Positions 17,538-27,589 of a stretch of DNA of 64,000 nucleotides are shown here, in pieces. Made by a program: the position numbers and the translations under genes. Location of the stretch: NCBI RefSeq assembly GCF_014904815.1, contig NZ_JACZFR010000053.1, positions 1 through 64,000 on the forward strand, read 5' to 3'. The stretch is from Microbulbifer taiwanensis. Its GTDB lineage: Bacteria > Pseudomonadota > Gammaproteobacteria > Pseudomonadales > Cellvibrionaceae. Under the pieces are notes generated by a model that saw only the letters and a list, made by a program, of their open reading frames with translations, did not search any database and had not been told where the DNA came from. Position 1 is the stretch's first letter. Each line of letters begins with the position of its first letter.

Positions 17538-17981
17538 GTGTATTTAGGCAGCCACGCAATCAATATGGACGCCAAGGGGCGTCTGGCCATTCCGGCGCGT
17601 GTTCGCGACACGCTGCTGGAAGACTGTGCCGGCCGCCTGGTGGTGACTGCTCACACCGAGGAGCGCTGCCTGCTGGTTTATCCCGAACCCCAGTGGCAGG
17701 AAATTCTGCCGAAGATCGAAGCCCTGTCCAGCTTTAACAAGGTGGCGCGCCGCGCCCAGCGGCTGTTGATCGGATACGCCTGCGAGCTGCAGGTGGACGG
17801 CAACGGCCGCGTGCTGATTCCGCCGACCCTGCGCGAGTATGCCGGCCTGGAGAAGAAGCTGATGCTGGTGGGGCAGGGCAAGAAACTGGAGTTGTGGAGC
17901 GAGGACCGCTGGATGTCCTGGCTCGACGACAGCGAGGGCGAGGGCGAGATGCCGGAGGAGATGGCGTCCCTCTCTTTATAA
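17538..17981 (+). CDS. mraZ: Transcriptional regulator MraZ
   Basis: A 147-residue DNA-binding protein with two AbrB-like MraZ domains, each with the DxxGRLxIP signature: [15 protein letters not shown] near residue 10 and [15 protein letters not shown] near residue 88. It represses the dcw promoter by binding direct repeats; a fitting array lies upstream. The start is a GTG, with no strong ribosome site, about 185 bases into the transcript. It is followed 12 bp later by rsmH. Residues after about 125 form an acidic tail. Confidence 0.95.
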   Translation: MYLGSHAINMDAKGRLAIPARVRDTLLEDCAGRLVVTAHTEERCLLVYPEPQWQEILPKIEALSSFNKVARRAQRLLIGYACELQVDGNGRVLIPPTLREYAGLEKKLMLVGQGKKLELWSEDRWMSWLDDSEGEGEMPEEMASLSL

Positions 17982-17993
17982 GGAGAACACAGG

Positions 17994-18920
17994 GTGTCTC
18001 AAGAACTGCATCGCAGTGTGTTGCTGCGCGAGGCCGTGGACGCCCTGGTCACCGACCCGGGCGGCTTTTATATAGACGGCACCTTCGGTCGCGGCGGCCA
18101 CAGTGCGGCGATTCTGGAAAGGCTGAATCGAGATGGCCGCCTGCTGGGCATCGACAAGGATCCACAGGCAGTTGCCTACGCGGGGGAACGCTTTGGCGGC
18201 GACGAGCGCTTCGCCATCTGGCACGGCTCCTTCGCCGATATGGATAGAGCCGCCGCGGAGCGGGCCGGCAAGGTGACCGGAATACTGCTGGACCTGGGCG
18301 TCTCTTCGCCACAGCTGGACCAGGCCGAGCGCGGCTTCAGCTTTATGCAGGACGGCCCGCTGGATATGCGTATGGACACCAGCCGCGGCATGAGTGCGGC
18401 GGACTGGGTCAACAGCGAATCGGAAGCGGAGCTCTCAAGGGTATTCAAAGAGTACGGCGAGGAGCGTTTCGCCCGCCGTATGGCTGGAGCCATAGTCCGG
18501 CGCCGGGTAGAGAAGCCGTTCGAGCGCACCCTGGACCTGGCGGAAGTGGTCAAGGAGGCCAATCCGGCCTGGGAGAAGGGCAAGCACCCGGCCACGCGCG
18601 TGTTCCAGGCGATCCGTATCCATATCAATGGCGAGCTGGAAGACCTGCAGCAGACGCTGGACAAGTCCCTGCAGCTGCTCGCCCCCGGCGGACGCCTGGT
18701 GGTGATCAGTTTCCACTCGCTGGAAGATCGCATGGTGAAGCGCTTTATCCGCGACAAGGAACGCGGTCCGAAGCTGCCCAGGGGGTTGCCGGTCATGGAC
18801 AGCCAGATCGCCAAGACACTGAAATCCGTCGGCAAGGCGATCAAGGCCGATACCGGCGAGGTGGGTGAAAACGTCCGCTCGCGCAGTGCGGTGATGAGAG
18901 TTGCGGAGAAATTGGGGTGA
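17994..18920 (+). CDS. rsmH: 16S rRNA m4C1402 methyltransferase RsmH (MraW)
   Basis: A 308-residue SAM methyltransferase that N4-methylates C1402 of 16S rRNA. Motifs: [27 protein letters not shown] (SAM loop), [20 protein letters not shown], and the C-terminal [15 protein letters not shown]. The start is GTG after a GGAG site at 17983. The stop overlaps the ftsL start by 4 bp (GTGA). Confidence 0.97.
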   Translation: MSQELHRSVLLREAVDALVTDPGGFYIDGTFGRGGHSAAILERLNRDGRLLGIDKDPQAVAYAGERFGGDERFAIWHGSFADMDRAAAERAGKVTGILLDLGVSSPQLDQAERGFSFMQDGPLDMRMDTSRGMSAADWVNSESEAELSRVFKEYGEERFARRMAGAIVRRRVEKPFERTLDLAEVVKEANPAWEKGKHPATRVFQAIRIHINGELEDLQQTLDKSLQLLAPGGRLVVISFHSLEDRMVKRFIRDKERGPKLPRGLPVMDSQIAKTLKSVGKAIKADTGEVGENVRSRSAVMRVAEKLG

Positions 18921-19192
18921 GCGGCAGGAAGAAACTGGCAATGGCGCTGCTGTGGCTGGCGACTATCGCCACGGCCTTGGCGGTGGTGCACAGCACCCAG
19001 CGCAGTCGTGAACTGACCGCACAGCTGGGGCAGGCGCAGAAAGCGCGCGATGAGCTGCGTTATGAACAGGAGCGACTGCTGCTGGAAAAAGGCGCCTGGT
19101 CCGCCTACAGCCGCATCGAAAAGGTGGCGCGGGAAGAATTGGACATGCACGTGCCGGCACCGGATGAGCGGGTGCTGGTGCCGGCAAAATAA
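18917..19192 (+). CDS. ftsL: Cell division protein FtsL
   Basis: A 91-residue bitopic membrane protein: short cytoplasmic N-terminus, one transmembrane segment ([18 protein letters not shown], about residues 9-26) and a periplasmic coiled coil ending in the leucine-zipper-like [12 protein letters not shown]. It joins FtsB and FtsQ in the divisome and activates FtsW-FtsI. It starts at a GTG overlapping the rsmH stop. Confidence 0.93.
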   Translation: MSGRKKLAMALLWLATIATALAVVHSTQRSRELTAQLGQAQKARDELRYEQERLLLEKGAWSAYSRIEKVAREELDMHVPAPDERVLVPAK

Positions 19193-19228
19193 CAATCGAA
19201 ACCATAAAACGATAGGGATGGGAGCGCC

Positions 19229-20986
19229 ATGGGCGCAGTCAAGAGACAGCAGGTTCAGCCGGGTATCGCCCGCTGGCGCTTCGCGCTGGTGGCGGTACTG
19301 CTGTGCCTGCTCGCCCTGGCCCTGGTGCTGCATCTGGCGCGCCTGCAGGTGCTGCCGGAGGCCGAGCGCGGTTACCGCTTCCTGCAAGACCAGGGCCGCG
19401 CGCGCACCATCCGCACCGAGGAAATCGCCGCCTATCGCGGTTCCATCGTCGATCGCAACGGCGAACTGCTGGCGGTCAGTACGCCGGTACACAGCCTCTG
19501 GGCCAATCCGCAACTGCTGCGCGAGGCCAGCGCTGACGAGCTGCGCAAACTGGCCGCGGCCCTGGAAATGAAGCCGGCATCCCTGGCAAAGCGCCTGGAT
19601 AAATATCGCAACAAAGAATTTATGTACCTGCGCCGCCACCTGTCCCCGGAGCGGGCCGGCGAGGCACTGGGCCTGGAACTGGCCGGTGTCTACAGCCGGA
19701 AGGAGTACCGCCGCTTTTACCCCGCCGGAGAGGTGGTGGCGCAACTGCTCGGCTTTACCAATATTGATGACCGCGGCCAGGAGGGGCTGGAGCTGGCCTA
19801 TGACGACTGGCTCACCGGCCAGCCGGGTGCGCAGCAGGTGGTCAAGGACCTGAAGGGCCGCAGGGTGCAGGACCTGGCGACCCAGCGCGAGGCGAGACCC
19901 GGTCGCGACCTGCGCCTGTCCATCGATATGCGCCTGCAGTATCTGGCCTATCGTGAACTGAAGAAGGCGGTGTCTGAGAATGGCGCCGCCTCCGGTTTTA
20001 TGGTGATCCTGGATACCCAGAGCGGCGACGTGCTGGCGATGGCCAACCAGCCGTCCTTCAACCCGAACAACCGCCACGGCGTCAAAGCGGCGGCGATGCG
20101 CAACCGCGCACTGATCGACCAGTTTGAGCCGGGCTCCACGGTCAAGCCGCTGACCGTACTGGCGGCACTGGAGAGCGGTCGCTACCAGCCGCACACCCAG
20201 ATAGACACCAGCCCCGGCTATATCCGCCTGCCGGGCAAGACACTGGTGGATCACCGCAATTACGGCCTGATGGACCTGACCAAGATCATTACTAAGTCGA
20301 GCCAGGTGGGTATCACAAAAATTGCCCTGGACCTGGAACCAAACTCGTTGCGGGAACTCTTTTACCGACTGGGTCTGGGGGAGGCGGTTGGCAGCGGCTT
20401 CCCCGGTGAGGCGGCGGGGATATTGCCCAGCCGCAGTCGTTGGCACCCAATCGAGCGGGCCAACTTCGCCTTCGGCTACGGTTTAACGGTGAATGCGGTG
20501 CAGCTGGCCCAGGCCTACAGCGTACTAGCCAATGCCGGGATCAAGCGCCCGGTTTCCCTGGTTTTATCCGGCGACAAAACAGAGGCGGAACCGGAGCGGG
20601 TGGTCGAGGGGCCCCTGGCCGAACAGGTTACAGGGATGCTGGAAACCGTGATTGGCCGAGGTACCGGCAAGCGGGCCGCCGTCGAGGGCTATCGGGTGGC
20701 CGGCAAAACGGGAACGGCCCACAAGGTGGGCAGTGAAGGTTATATCGACAATCGCTACCGCTCGGTCTTCGCGGGCTTTATTCCCGCCGACAAACCGCGC
20801 CTGGCTGCGGTTGTCGTGATCGACGACCCCAGCCGGGCCAAATACTACGGTGGCGAAGTGGCCGCGCCGGTGTTCGGCTCGGTCATGGCCGGTGCCATGC
20901 GCCTGCTGCAGGTACCGCCGGCGGAGCTGACCCCGGCGGAGCGGCAGCTGGCCGCGCAGTTGAACGAGAGAGGTACCAAATCGTGA
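19229..20986 (+). CDS. ftsI: Septal transpeptidase FtsI (PBP3)
   Basis: A 585-residue class B penicillin-binding protein with one N-terminal membrane anchor, a PBP dimer domain and a C-terminal transpeptidase domain. The catalytic Ser303 lies in STVK and the KTGT motif at 493-496. The middle SxN motif reads SSQ at about 357-359, where enterobacterial FtsI has SSN. It cross-links septal peptidoglycan with FtsW. It lies 36 bp after ftsL and overlaps murE by 4 bp. Confidence 0.96.
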   Translation: MGAVKRQQVQPGIARWRFALVAVLLCLLALALVLHLARLQVLPEAERGYRFLQDQGRARTIRTEEIAAYRGSIVDRNGELLAVSTPVHSLWANPQLLREASADELRKLAAALEMKPASLAKRLDKYRNKEFMYLRRHLSPERAGEALGLELAGVYSRKEYRRFYPAGEVVAQLLGFTNIDDRGQEGLELAYDDWLTGQPGAQQVVKDLKGRRVQDLATQREARPGRDLRLSIDMRLQYLAYRELKKAVSENGAASGFMVILDTQSGDVLAMANQPSFNPNNRHGVKAAAMRNRALIDQFEPGSTVKPLTVLAALESGRYQPHTQIDTSPGYIRLPGKTLVDHRNYGLMDLTKIITKSSQVGITKIALDLEPNSLRELFYRLGLGEAVGSGFPGEAAGILPSRSRWHPIERANFAFGYGLTVNAVQLAQAYSVLANAGIKRPVSLVLSGDKTEAEPERVVEGPLAEQVTGMLETVIGRGTGKRAAVEGYRVAGKTGTAHKVGSEGYIDNRYRSVFAGFIPADKPRLAAVVVIDDPSRAKYYGGEVAAPVFGSVMAGAMRLLQVPPAELTPAERQLAAQLNERGTKS

Positions 20987-22506
20987 GTCAGCGTGAACAG
21001 AGAACAGTTTCATTAAAGGACCTGGTACCGGGATATGCCGGTATTCCCGACGTGCCGGTAACCGGTGTGGCCCTGGATAGCCGCTTGGTGCAACCGGGCG
21101 ATGTGTTTATGGCCCTGCGCGGCACCGTCGTCGATGGGCGCGAATATATAGATGCAGCCATAGCCTCTGGCGCGGCAGCGGTACTGGCCGACGGCGACCA
21201 GCTGGAGTCAAGGGAACGCGAAGGTATTCAGGTTGTGAGCGTGCCGGGTCTGGCCAAGCGCGTCGGTGAGATAGCCGCGCGCTTCCACGGCAATCCCACC
21301 GAGCAGATGCACCTGGTGGGAGTGACCGGTACCAACGGCAAGACCACCTGCGCCTACCTGACCTCACAGCTGCTGGCACGCCATTTTGGCAGCGCCGCGC
21401 TGATGGGCACCATTGGCAACGGCATCTGGGCTGACGGCACTATCGAACTGCAGGAAACCGGTCTGACGACCCCGGATCCGGTGCGCTTGCAGGCGGACTA
21501 TGCGGCTTTCCGCGATCGGGATGTGCGCGCCGCGGCTATGGAGGTCTCCTCCCACTCCCTGTCCCAGGGCAGGGTGCATGGGCTGATTTTCGATACCGCC
21601 ATCTTTACCAACCTGTCGCGGGACCACCTGGATTACCACGGTAATATGGCCGCTTATGGCGCCGCCAAGGAAAAGCTGTTCGGTCTGCCGAAACTGAAGC
21701 GCGGCATCATCAACCTGGACGACCCCTTCGGCGCCCAGCTGGCGGAACGCTGCAAGCTGCGCAACCTGAAAGTCATCACTTACGGTTTGCAGGCGGGCGA
21801 CCTGCACGCGACGGATTTGCGCCGCCACGAGGGCGGTTTCTCGGTGCAATTGACAACTCCCTGGGGCAGCGGCGAGCTGCGGGCGCCGCTGATCGGCGAC
21901 TTCAATATTCACAATGCACTGGCAGTGGTGGCCGCGGCGGCCTCGGCGGGTATGCCGTTCGAGGAGATACTGGCGGCCTTCCCGACCATTGTGCCGGTGC
22001 CGGGGCGTATGGAACCGGTCAAAGTCGGGGGCGAAGATGAAATCAGCGTGCTGGTGGATTATGCCCACACGCCGGATGCACTGCGCGCGGCCCTGGCCGC
22101 GGCGCGCCCCTACTGCCGCGGCAAACTCTGGTGCCTTTTCGGCTGCGGCGGTGATCGCGATACCGGCAAGCGCGCGCCCATGGGCCGCATAGCTTCGGAG
22201 ATGGCGGATCATGCGATTGTCACCAGCGACAATCCGCGTAGCGAGGACCCGCAGAAAATCATCGACGATATTCTCGAGGGCGCGGCCAGCAATATCGAGG
22301 TGGAAATAGACCGTGCCGCGGCAATTGCGCGCGCGGTAACTTCGGCCGAGCCCGGCGACATCGTGCTGATTGCCGGCAAGGGCCACGAGGACTACCAGAT
22401 TATCGGCCGCGAGAAGATTCACTTCTGCGATCGCGAACAGGCGGCTGCGGCACTGAAAAGGCGCGCGGCCGCACGCGCGGGCGAAATAAAGGGGGAGTCC
22501 GAGTGA
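20983..22506 (+). CDS. murE: UDP-MurNAc-tripeptide synthetase MurE
   Basis: A 507-residue cytoplasmic Mur ligase adding the third stem-peptide residue. The ATP loop GVTGTNGKTTCAYL is at about residues 109-122. The specificity motif DNPRSEDP near residue 415 predicts meso-diaminopimelate, as in other Gram-negatives. It starts with a GTG overlapping ftsI and overlaps murF by 4 bp. Confidence 0.96.
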   Translation: MSQREQRTVSLKDLVPGYAGIPDVPVTGVALDSRLVQPGDVFMALRGTVVDGREYIDAAIASGAAAVLADGDQLESREREGIQVVSVPGLAKRVGEIAARFHGNPTEQMHLVGVTGTNGKTTCAYLTSQLLARHFGSAALMGTIGNGIWADGTIELQETGLTTPDPVRLQADYAAFRDRDVRAAAMEVSSHSLSQGRVHGLIFDTAIFTNLSRDHLDYHGNMAAYGAAKEKLFGLPKLKRGIINLDDPFGAQLAERCKLRNLKVITYGLQAGDLHATDLRRHEGGFSVQLTTPWGSGELRAPLIGDFNIHNALAVVAAAASAGMPFEEILAAFPTIVPVPGRMEPVKVGGEDEISVLVDYAHTPDALRAALAAARPYCRGKLWCLFGCGGDRDTGKRAPMGRIASEMADHAIVTSDNPRSEDPQKIIDDILEGAASNIEVEIDRAAAIARAVTSAEPGDIVLIAGKGHEDYQIIGREKIHFCDREQAAAALKRRAAARAGEIKGESE

Positions 22507-23900
22507 TCAGCCCACTCTCTCTGCAACAACTACAGGGGCGCTTCGGCGGCGAGCTGGTCAACGGCTCGGTGCAGTTCGAGCGCGTGTGCACCGACACCCG
22601 CAAGATCGATTCGCAGGCCCTGTTTGTCGCCCTTAAGGGAGAGAACTTCGACGCCCACGATTTTGTACTCGAGTTGGAAAGCGCCGGTGAACTGGATGGC
22701 CAGGTTCTGGGCCTGGTAGTGGATCGGGAAATTCCCGGCTGCAGGCTGCCGCAATGGCGGGTGGCGAACACCACTGTAGCTCTGGGCCAGATTGGCCGCC
22801 TGTGCCGCGACCAGTTCAAGGGGCGGGTGATCGCGATTACCGGTTCCTGCGGTAAGACCACGGTGAAGGAAATGCTCGCGGCGATTTTCGCCCAGCGCCA
22901 CAACCCCTGTGTGACCCGCGGCAACCTGAACAACCAGTTCGGCCTGCCGATGACCCTGTTCGGCCTGTGCGCGGATCACGACGTGCTGATCCTGGAGATG
23001 GGCGCCAGCGGGCCGGATGAGATCGGCTACCTGTGCGGAATCGGCAAGCCACAGGTGAGTGCCGTCAACAATGTCATGCCCGCCCACGTCGAGGGTTTCG
23101 GTTCCGTTGACGCTATCGCCAGGGCCAAGGGACAGATCTATACCGGCCTCGAAGTGGGCGGTACCGCGGTGGTCAATGTCGATGACGGCTACGCAAACTA
23201 CTGGCTCGACCAGATGCCCGAGGGTGTGCACACCCTGGAAGTGGGGCTGGGGCACCAGTGCGCAATCAGCGCGGACAATATTGAATTGACCGAAAGCGGC
23301 TGTCCCTCTTTCGATCTGGTGGTCGAGGGGCTGGCGCACCTGGTGCAGCTACAGCTGCTCGGCGAGCACAATGTGCACAACGCACTGGTCGCCGCCGGCT
23401 GTGCCTTTGCTGCCGGTGTGCCGGCGGCGGAAATCGCCAGCGGATTGGGCGGGCTCGGTGGCGTCGCCGGTCGCATGCAGGAGTTGAAGGGGCTCAGTGG
23501 CGCGGCGATTATCGACGACAGCTACAACGCCAACCCCGGCTCTGTGGCGGCGGCGATAGAACTGCTGGCGCAGCGCCACGGCAGGAAAATCCTGGTGCTC
23601 GGCGATATGGCCGAACTGGGCCCGGACGCCGATGCCATGCACCGGGAGATAGGCCGGCTGGCGCGGGAGCGCGGCCTGGACACACTGTTTACCCTGGGCC
23701 CGCTGGGTGCTGCCGCCAGCGTCGCTTTCAGTGCCGGGCGCCATCAGCCCCTGCACAACTACCGCGAAAGGGCGCCGCTGCTGGCGGCGCTCACGCATGA
23801 ATTGAACGAAAACACCACTGTGCTGGTGAAAGGTTCCCGCAGTGCCCGTATGGAACTGGTGGTGCAGGCGCTGACCGGGAACGATAAAGAGGATAAATAA
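22503..23900 (+). CDS. murF: UDP-MurNAc-pentapeptide synthetase MurF
   Basis: A 465-residue Mur ligase that joins D-Ala-D-Ala to the tripeptide precursor. ATP loop [15 protein letters not shown], then [15 protein letters not shown] and [10 protein letters not shown] of the C-terminal domain. It starts at a GTG overlapping murE, and its stop shares a base with the mraY start (TAATG). The D-Ala-D-Ala it uses must come from a ligase encoded elsewhere, since ddl is missing from this cluster. Confidence 0.96.
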   Translation: MISPLSLQQLQGRFGGELVNGSVQFERVCTDTRKIDSQALFVALKGENFDAHDFVLELESAGELDGQVLGLVVDREIPGCRLPQWRVANTTVALGQIGRLCRDQFKGRVIAITGSCGKTTVKEMLAAIFAQRHNPCVTRGNLNNQFGLPMTLFGLCADHDVLILEMGASGPDEIGYLCGIGKPQVSAVNNVMPAHVEGFGSVDAIARAKGQIYTGLEVGGTAVVNVDDGYANYWLDQMPEGVHTLEVGLGHQCAISADNIELTESGCPSFDLVVEGLAHLVQLQLLGEHNVHNALVAAGCAFAAGVPAAEIASGLGGLGGVAGRMQELKGLSGAAIIDDSYNANPGSVAAAIELLAQRHGRKILVLGDMAELGPDADAMHREIGRLARERGLDTLFTLGPLGAAASVAFSAGRHQPLHNYRERAPLLAALTHELNENTTVLVKGSRSARMELVVQALTGNDKEDK

Positions 23901-24985
23901 TGCTGCTCTGGCTGGCAGAATTACTGCAACAACATGTGAGCACTTTCGCGGTGTTCAATTACCTGACGGTGCGCGCCATCCTCGGCGCGCTGACTGCGCT
24001 GGGTATTTCCCTGATCGTGGGCCCGCGCATGATCACCTGGCTGAACCAGCTGCAGGTGGGGCAGGCGGTGCGCGACGACGGCCCGCAGACCCATTTGAGC
24101 AAGTCCGGCACGCCCACCATGGGTGGCACCCTGATCCTGGCCTCGATTTTTTCCTCCGCGCTACTGTGGTCGGATCTCTCCAACCGCTATGTGTGGGTCA
24201 CCCTGCTGGTGACTTTTGTATTCGGTGCCGTGGGTTTTGTCGACGACTACAAAAAAGTGGTGCACAAGAATCCGCGTGGCCTGATCGCGCGCTGGAAATA
24301 TTTCTGGCAGTCGATCGCCGGTCTGGGCGCGGCCATCTACCTGTATATGAGCGCGACCAGCCCGGCGGAAACCCAGTTTTTTGTGCCCTTCTTCAAGGAT
24401 GTGGCCATCAACATGGGGCCGGTGTTCTTTATCCTGCTGACCTATTTCGTTGTGGTGGGCTCGAGCAATGCGGTGAACCTGACCGACGGTCTCGACGGCC
24501 TGGCGATCATGCCGACGGTGATGGTCGGCGGCGCCCTTGGCCTTATCGCCTACCTGGCGGGCCATATGGAGTTCGCCAACTACCTGCATATCCCGTCGAT
24601 CCCCGGCGCCGGCGAACTGGCGGTATTCTGTGCGGCCCTGGGCGGTGCCGGGCTCGGCTTTTTGTGGTTCAACACCTATCCGGCGCAGGTATTTATGGGC
24701 GATGTGGGTGCCCTGGCCCTGGGGGCGGCGCTGGGCATTATTGCCGTGATCACCCGCCACGAAATCGTATTGTTCATCATGGGCGGCGTCTTCGTGATGG
24801 AGACGGTATCGGTCATCCTGCAGGTGGCGTCTTTCAAACTGACCGGCAAGCGCATTTTCCGCATGGCGCCGCTGCATCACCATTTTGAGCTGAAGGGCTG
24901 GCCGGAGCCGCGCGTGATCGTGCGCTTCTGGATCATCACCGTTGTGCTGGTGCTGGCAGGTTTGGCAACACTTAAATTGCGATAA
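23900..24985 (+). CDS. mraY: Phospho-MurNAc-pentapeptide translocase MraY
   Basis: A 361-residue integral membrane enzyme with about ten transmembrane helices that makes lipid I on undecaprenyl phosphate. Signatures: [20 protein letters not shown] (catalytic Asp pair), [10 protein letters not shown] and [17 protein letters not shown]. Length and motifs are standard. Confidence 0.97.
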   Translation: MLLWLAELLQQHVSTFAVFNYLTVRAILGALTALGISLIVGPRMITWLNQLQVGQAVRDDGPQTHLSKSGTPTMGGTLILASIFSSALLWSDLSNRYVWVTLLVTFVFGAVGFVDDYKKVVHKNPRGLIARWKYFWQSIAGLGAAIYLYMSATSPAETQFFVPFFKDVAINMGPVFFILLTYFVVVGSSNAVNLTDGLDGLAIMPTVMVGGALGLIAYLAGHMEFANYLHIPSIPGAGELAVFCAALGGAGLGFLWFNTYPAQVFMGDVGALALGAALGIIAVITRHEIVLFIMGGVFVMETVSVILQVASFKLTGKRIFRMAPLHHHFELKGWPEPRVIVRFWIITVVLVLAGLATLKLR

Positions 24986-24992
24986 GTAAAAA

Positions 24993-26375
24993 ATGACATT
25001 GATCGCGACTTCGGAGAAAAAAGTGGTAATCGGCATGGGCGCTACCGGTGTTTCGGCAGCGCGCTTTTTGCTGCGTGCCGGAATCACTCCCGTAGTTGTG
25101 GACAGCCGCAGCCAACCGCCGGGCCTGGATGCCTTCCGTGAGGAATTCCCCCAGGTGCCGGTGGAAACCGGCCCGCTGAATGCGGAAACCATGCTCGCCG
25201 CCAGTGAGATTATCGCCAGCCCGGGCGTAGCGCTGGCCGAGCCGGCGCTGCAGCAGGCGCTGAAGGCGGGCATCCCGGTGATCGGCGATATCGAACTCTT
25301 CGCGCGCGAGCTGGCGAAACTGGATATGCCGCCCAGGGTGGTCGCCATTACCGGCTCCAACGGCAAGAGCACCGTGACCACCCTGGTGGGAATGATGGCC
25401 GAAAAGGCCGGTGTGGACGCGCGCGTGGGCGGCAATATCGGTGTGCCGGTGCTGGACCTGCTACAGCAGCCGCTGCCGCAACTGTTCGTGCTGGAGCTGT
25501 CCAGCTTCCAGTTGGAGACCACCAGTTCCCTGGCGCCGGCGGCGGCCACGATTCTGAACCTTAGCGCGGACCATATGGACCGCTACGACACGCTGGCGGA
25601 TTACCACAGGGCCAAACAGCGTATCTATCGCAACGCGAAACAGCTGGTGGTCAATCGCGCGGATCCGCTGACCCGCGGCCCGCTGTCCCGCGACAGCCGC
25701 GAGTGGAGCTTCGGCCTGGACCAGCCGGACCTGCAGCAGTTCGGCCTGAAGAAAGCCGATGGAAAAGAGTGGCTGGTGCAGGGCCTGGAAAAGCTGCTGC
25801 CGGTCGGCGATATGGCGATGGTGGGCAGACACAATGTCGCCAATGCGCTGGCGGCGCTGGCGCTGGGCAATGCGGTGGAGCTGCCGATGGCGGCGATGCT
25901 ATCGGCACTGCGGAGCTTTAACGGCCTGTCGCACCGCTGCGAGCGGGTTGCGGACCTGGACGGCGTCACTTTTGTGAACGATTCCAAGGGCACCAATGTC
26001 GGTGCCACCCGCGCGGCGCTGGACGGCCTCTCTACCGGGAACAGAAAAATTGTGCTGATCGCCGGCGGCGACGGGAAGGGCGCGGATTTCTCGCCGCTGG
26101 CGGAGTCCGCCGGCGCCCTGCGCGCGCTGGTCACCATCGGCGTCGACGGCGACAAGATTGCAAAGGTGTTCGAGGGCAAGGCAGAGATTCACCGCGCCCT
26201 TTCCATGGACGACGCGGTGGCGCAGGCGCGTGCACTGGCCAGCCGCGGCGACTATGTGCTGCTGTCGCCGGCCTGTGCCAGTTTTGATATGTACCGCAAC
26301 TTTGAGGCGCGCGGCGACGATTTCCGTCGCGCCGTTGCGGCGCTCGGCAGCCTGCCGGTGGGAGGCGCCCAGTGA
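24993..26375 (+). CDS. murD: UDP-MurNAc-L-Ala:D-Glu ligase MurD
   Basis: A 460-residue Mur ligase adding D-glutamate. N-terminal GMGATGVSAARFLLRAG (UDP-binding), ATP loop AITGSNGKSTVTTLVG and the C-terminal NDSKGTNVGAT motif are present. It lies 7 bp after mraY and overlaps ftsW by 4 bp. Confidence 0.96.
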   Translation: MTLIATSEKKVVIGMGATGVSAARFLLRAGITPVVVDSRSQPPGLDAFREEFPQVPVETGPLNAETMLAASEIIASPGVALAEPALQQALKAGIPVIGDIELFARELAKLDMPPRVVAITGSNGKSTVTTLVGMMAEKAGVDARVGGNIGVPVLDLLQQPLPQLFVLELSSFQLETTSSLAPAAATILNLSADHMDRYDTLADYHRAKQRIYRNAKQLVVNRADPLTRGPLSRDSREWSFGLDQPDLQQFGLKKADGKEWLVQGLEKLLPVGDMAMVGRHNVANALAALALGNAVELPMAAMLSALRSFNGLSHRCERVADLDGVTFVNDSKGTNVGATRAALDGLSTGNRKIVLIAGGDGKGADFSPLAESAGALRALVTIGVDGDKIAKVFEGKAEIHRALSMDDAVAQARALASRGDYVLLSPACASFDMYRNFEARGDDFRRAVAALGSLPVGGAQ

Positions 26376-27589
26376 CAGACATACAGGTAGCGCAGGAAAA
26401 GAATCTCGACTGGCTGTTGCCATTCTGTGTACTGGCACTGGTCAGCATCGGCGTTGTGATGGTGGCCTCCGCCTCCATCGCCTATGCGGCAGACGTGTAC
26501 GGCGACCCCTGGTTTTTCCTCAAACGCCACCTGATGTATCTGGGTGTGGGTGCACTGGCGGCGCTGGTGGTGAGTCAGGTGCCGCTGTCGATCTGGTCGA
26601 GCCTGTCCTGGCCGCTGTTGCTCTTTTCCTGCCTGCTGCTGATGGCGGTGCTGGTTCCGGGCATAGGTCGTGAGGTGAACGGCAGTCGACGCTGGCTGGC
26701 GCTGGGCTCGATTACCGTGCAGCCGGCGGAAGTGGCCAAGTTCTGCCTGTTGGTATTTTTTGCCAGCTTCCTGACGCGCCGCAACCAGCAGCTGCGCCAC
26801 TGGAGCAGTTTTATGGTGCCGGTGGTGATCCTGGGACTGGTGGCGATGTTGCTGTTGTTACAACCGGACTTCGGCTCGGTGGTGGTGATTTCCGGCACGG
26901 TTCTGGCGATGGTATTCCTCGCCGGTGCGCGCCTGCCGCACACCTTCCTGCTGGTGGCGGCGGCGGCCTCCGGCCTGGCGCTGATGGCGCTGGTGAGTCC
27001 CTACCGGCTGCAGCGGCTGATGACCTTCCTGGATCCCTGGGGAGACCAGTTCGCCAGCGGTTACCAGCTGACCCAATCGCTGATTGCCTTCGGCCGCGGT
27101 GAGTGGTTCGGTGTCGGTCTCGGCAACAGCGTGCAAAAGCTGTTCTACCTGCCGGAGGCGCACACGGACTTTATTTTCGCCATCCTCTCCGAGGAGTGGG
27201 GCATGGTCGGTGGCCTGGTGGTGATAGCGCTTTTCGTCGCCCTGACCTGGTCGCTGCTGCGCCTGGTGCGCGGCGCCCTGGCGCAGCAGAAATTTTTCGC
27301 CGCGCTGCTCGCATTCGGCATAGCGGTGCTGCTGGCGGGGCAGGCGTTTGTGAATATGGGCGTGGCCTCGGGCCTGCTGCCGACCAAGGGGCTGACACTG
27401 CCGTTTGTCAGTTCCGGCGGCAGCAGCCTGGTGATCTGCTGCACGTTGTTTGCGCTGGCGCTGCGACTGCAGACAGAGCTGAAGGAGAAGAGTGACAGCG
27501 AAAAGCCCGGCCTGGGCACAATCAGACAACTGCCGATCTTCAATCCGCTGCAATTGGGAGATCGCTCGCTGAAAGGGGAGGCGGCCTGA
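26372..27589 (+). CDS. ftsW: Septal peptidoglycan polymerase FtsW
   Basis: A 405-residue SEDS-family membrane glycosyltransferase with about ten helices, the partner of FtsI. Family motifs: GREVNGSRRWLALGSITVQPAEVAK, LLLLQPDFGSVVV, YQLTQSLIAFGRGEWFGVGLGNS and the C-terminal GLLPTKGLTLPFVSSGGSS. It starts at a GTG overlapping murD, and its TGA overlaps the murG ATG by 1 bp. Confidence 0.97.
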   Translation: MTDIQVAQEKNLDWLLPFCVLALVSIGVVMVASASIAYAADVYGDPWFFLKRHLMYLGVGALAALVVSQVPLSIWSSLSWPLLLFSCLLLMAVLVPGIGREVNGSRRWLALGSITVQPAEVAKFCLLVFFASFLTRRNQQLRHWSSFMVPVVILGLVAMLLLLQPDFGSVVVISGTVLAMVFLAGARLPHTFLLVAAAASGLALMALVSPYRLQRLMTFLDPWGDQFASGYQLTQSLIAFGRGEWFGVGLGNSVQKLFYLPEAHTDFIFAILSEEWGMVGGLVVIALFVALTWSLLRLVRGALAQQKFFAALLAFGIAVLLAGQAFVNMGVASGLLPTKGLTLPFVSSGGSSLVICCTLFALALRLQTELKEKSDSEKPGLGTIRQLPIFNPLQLGDRSLKGEAA

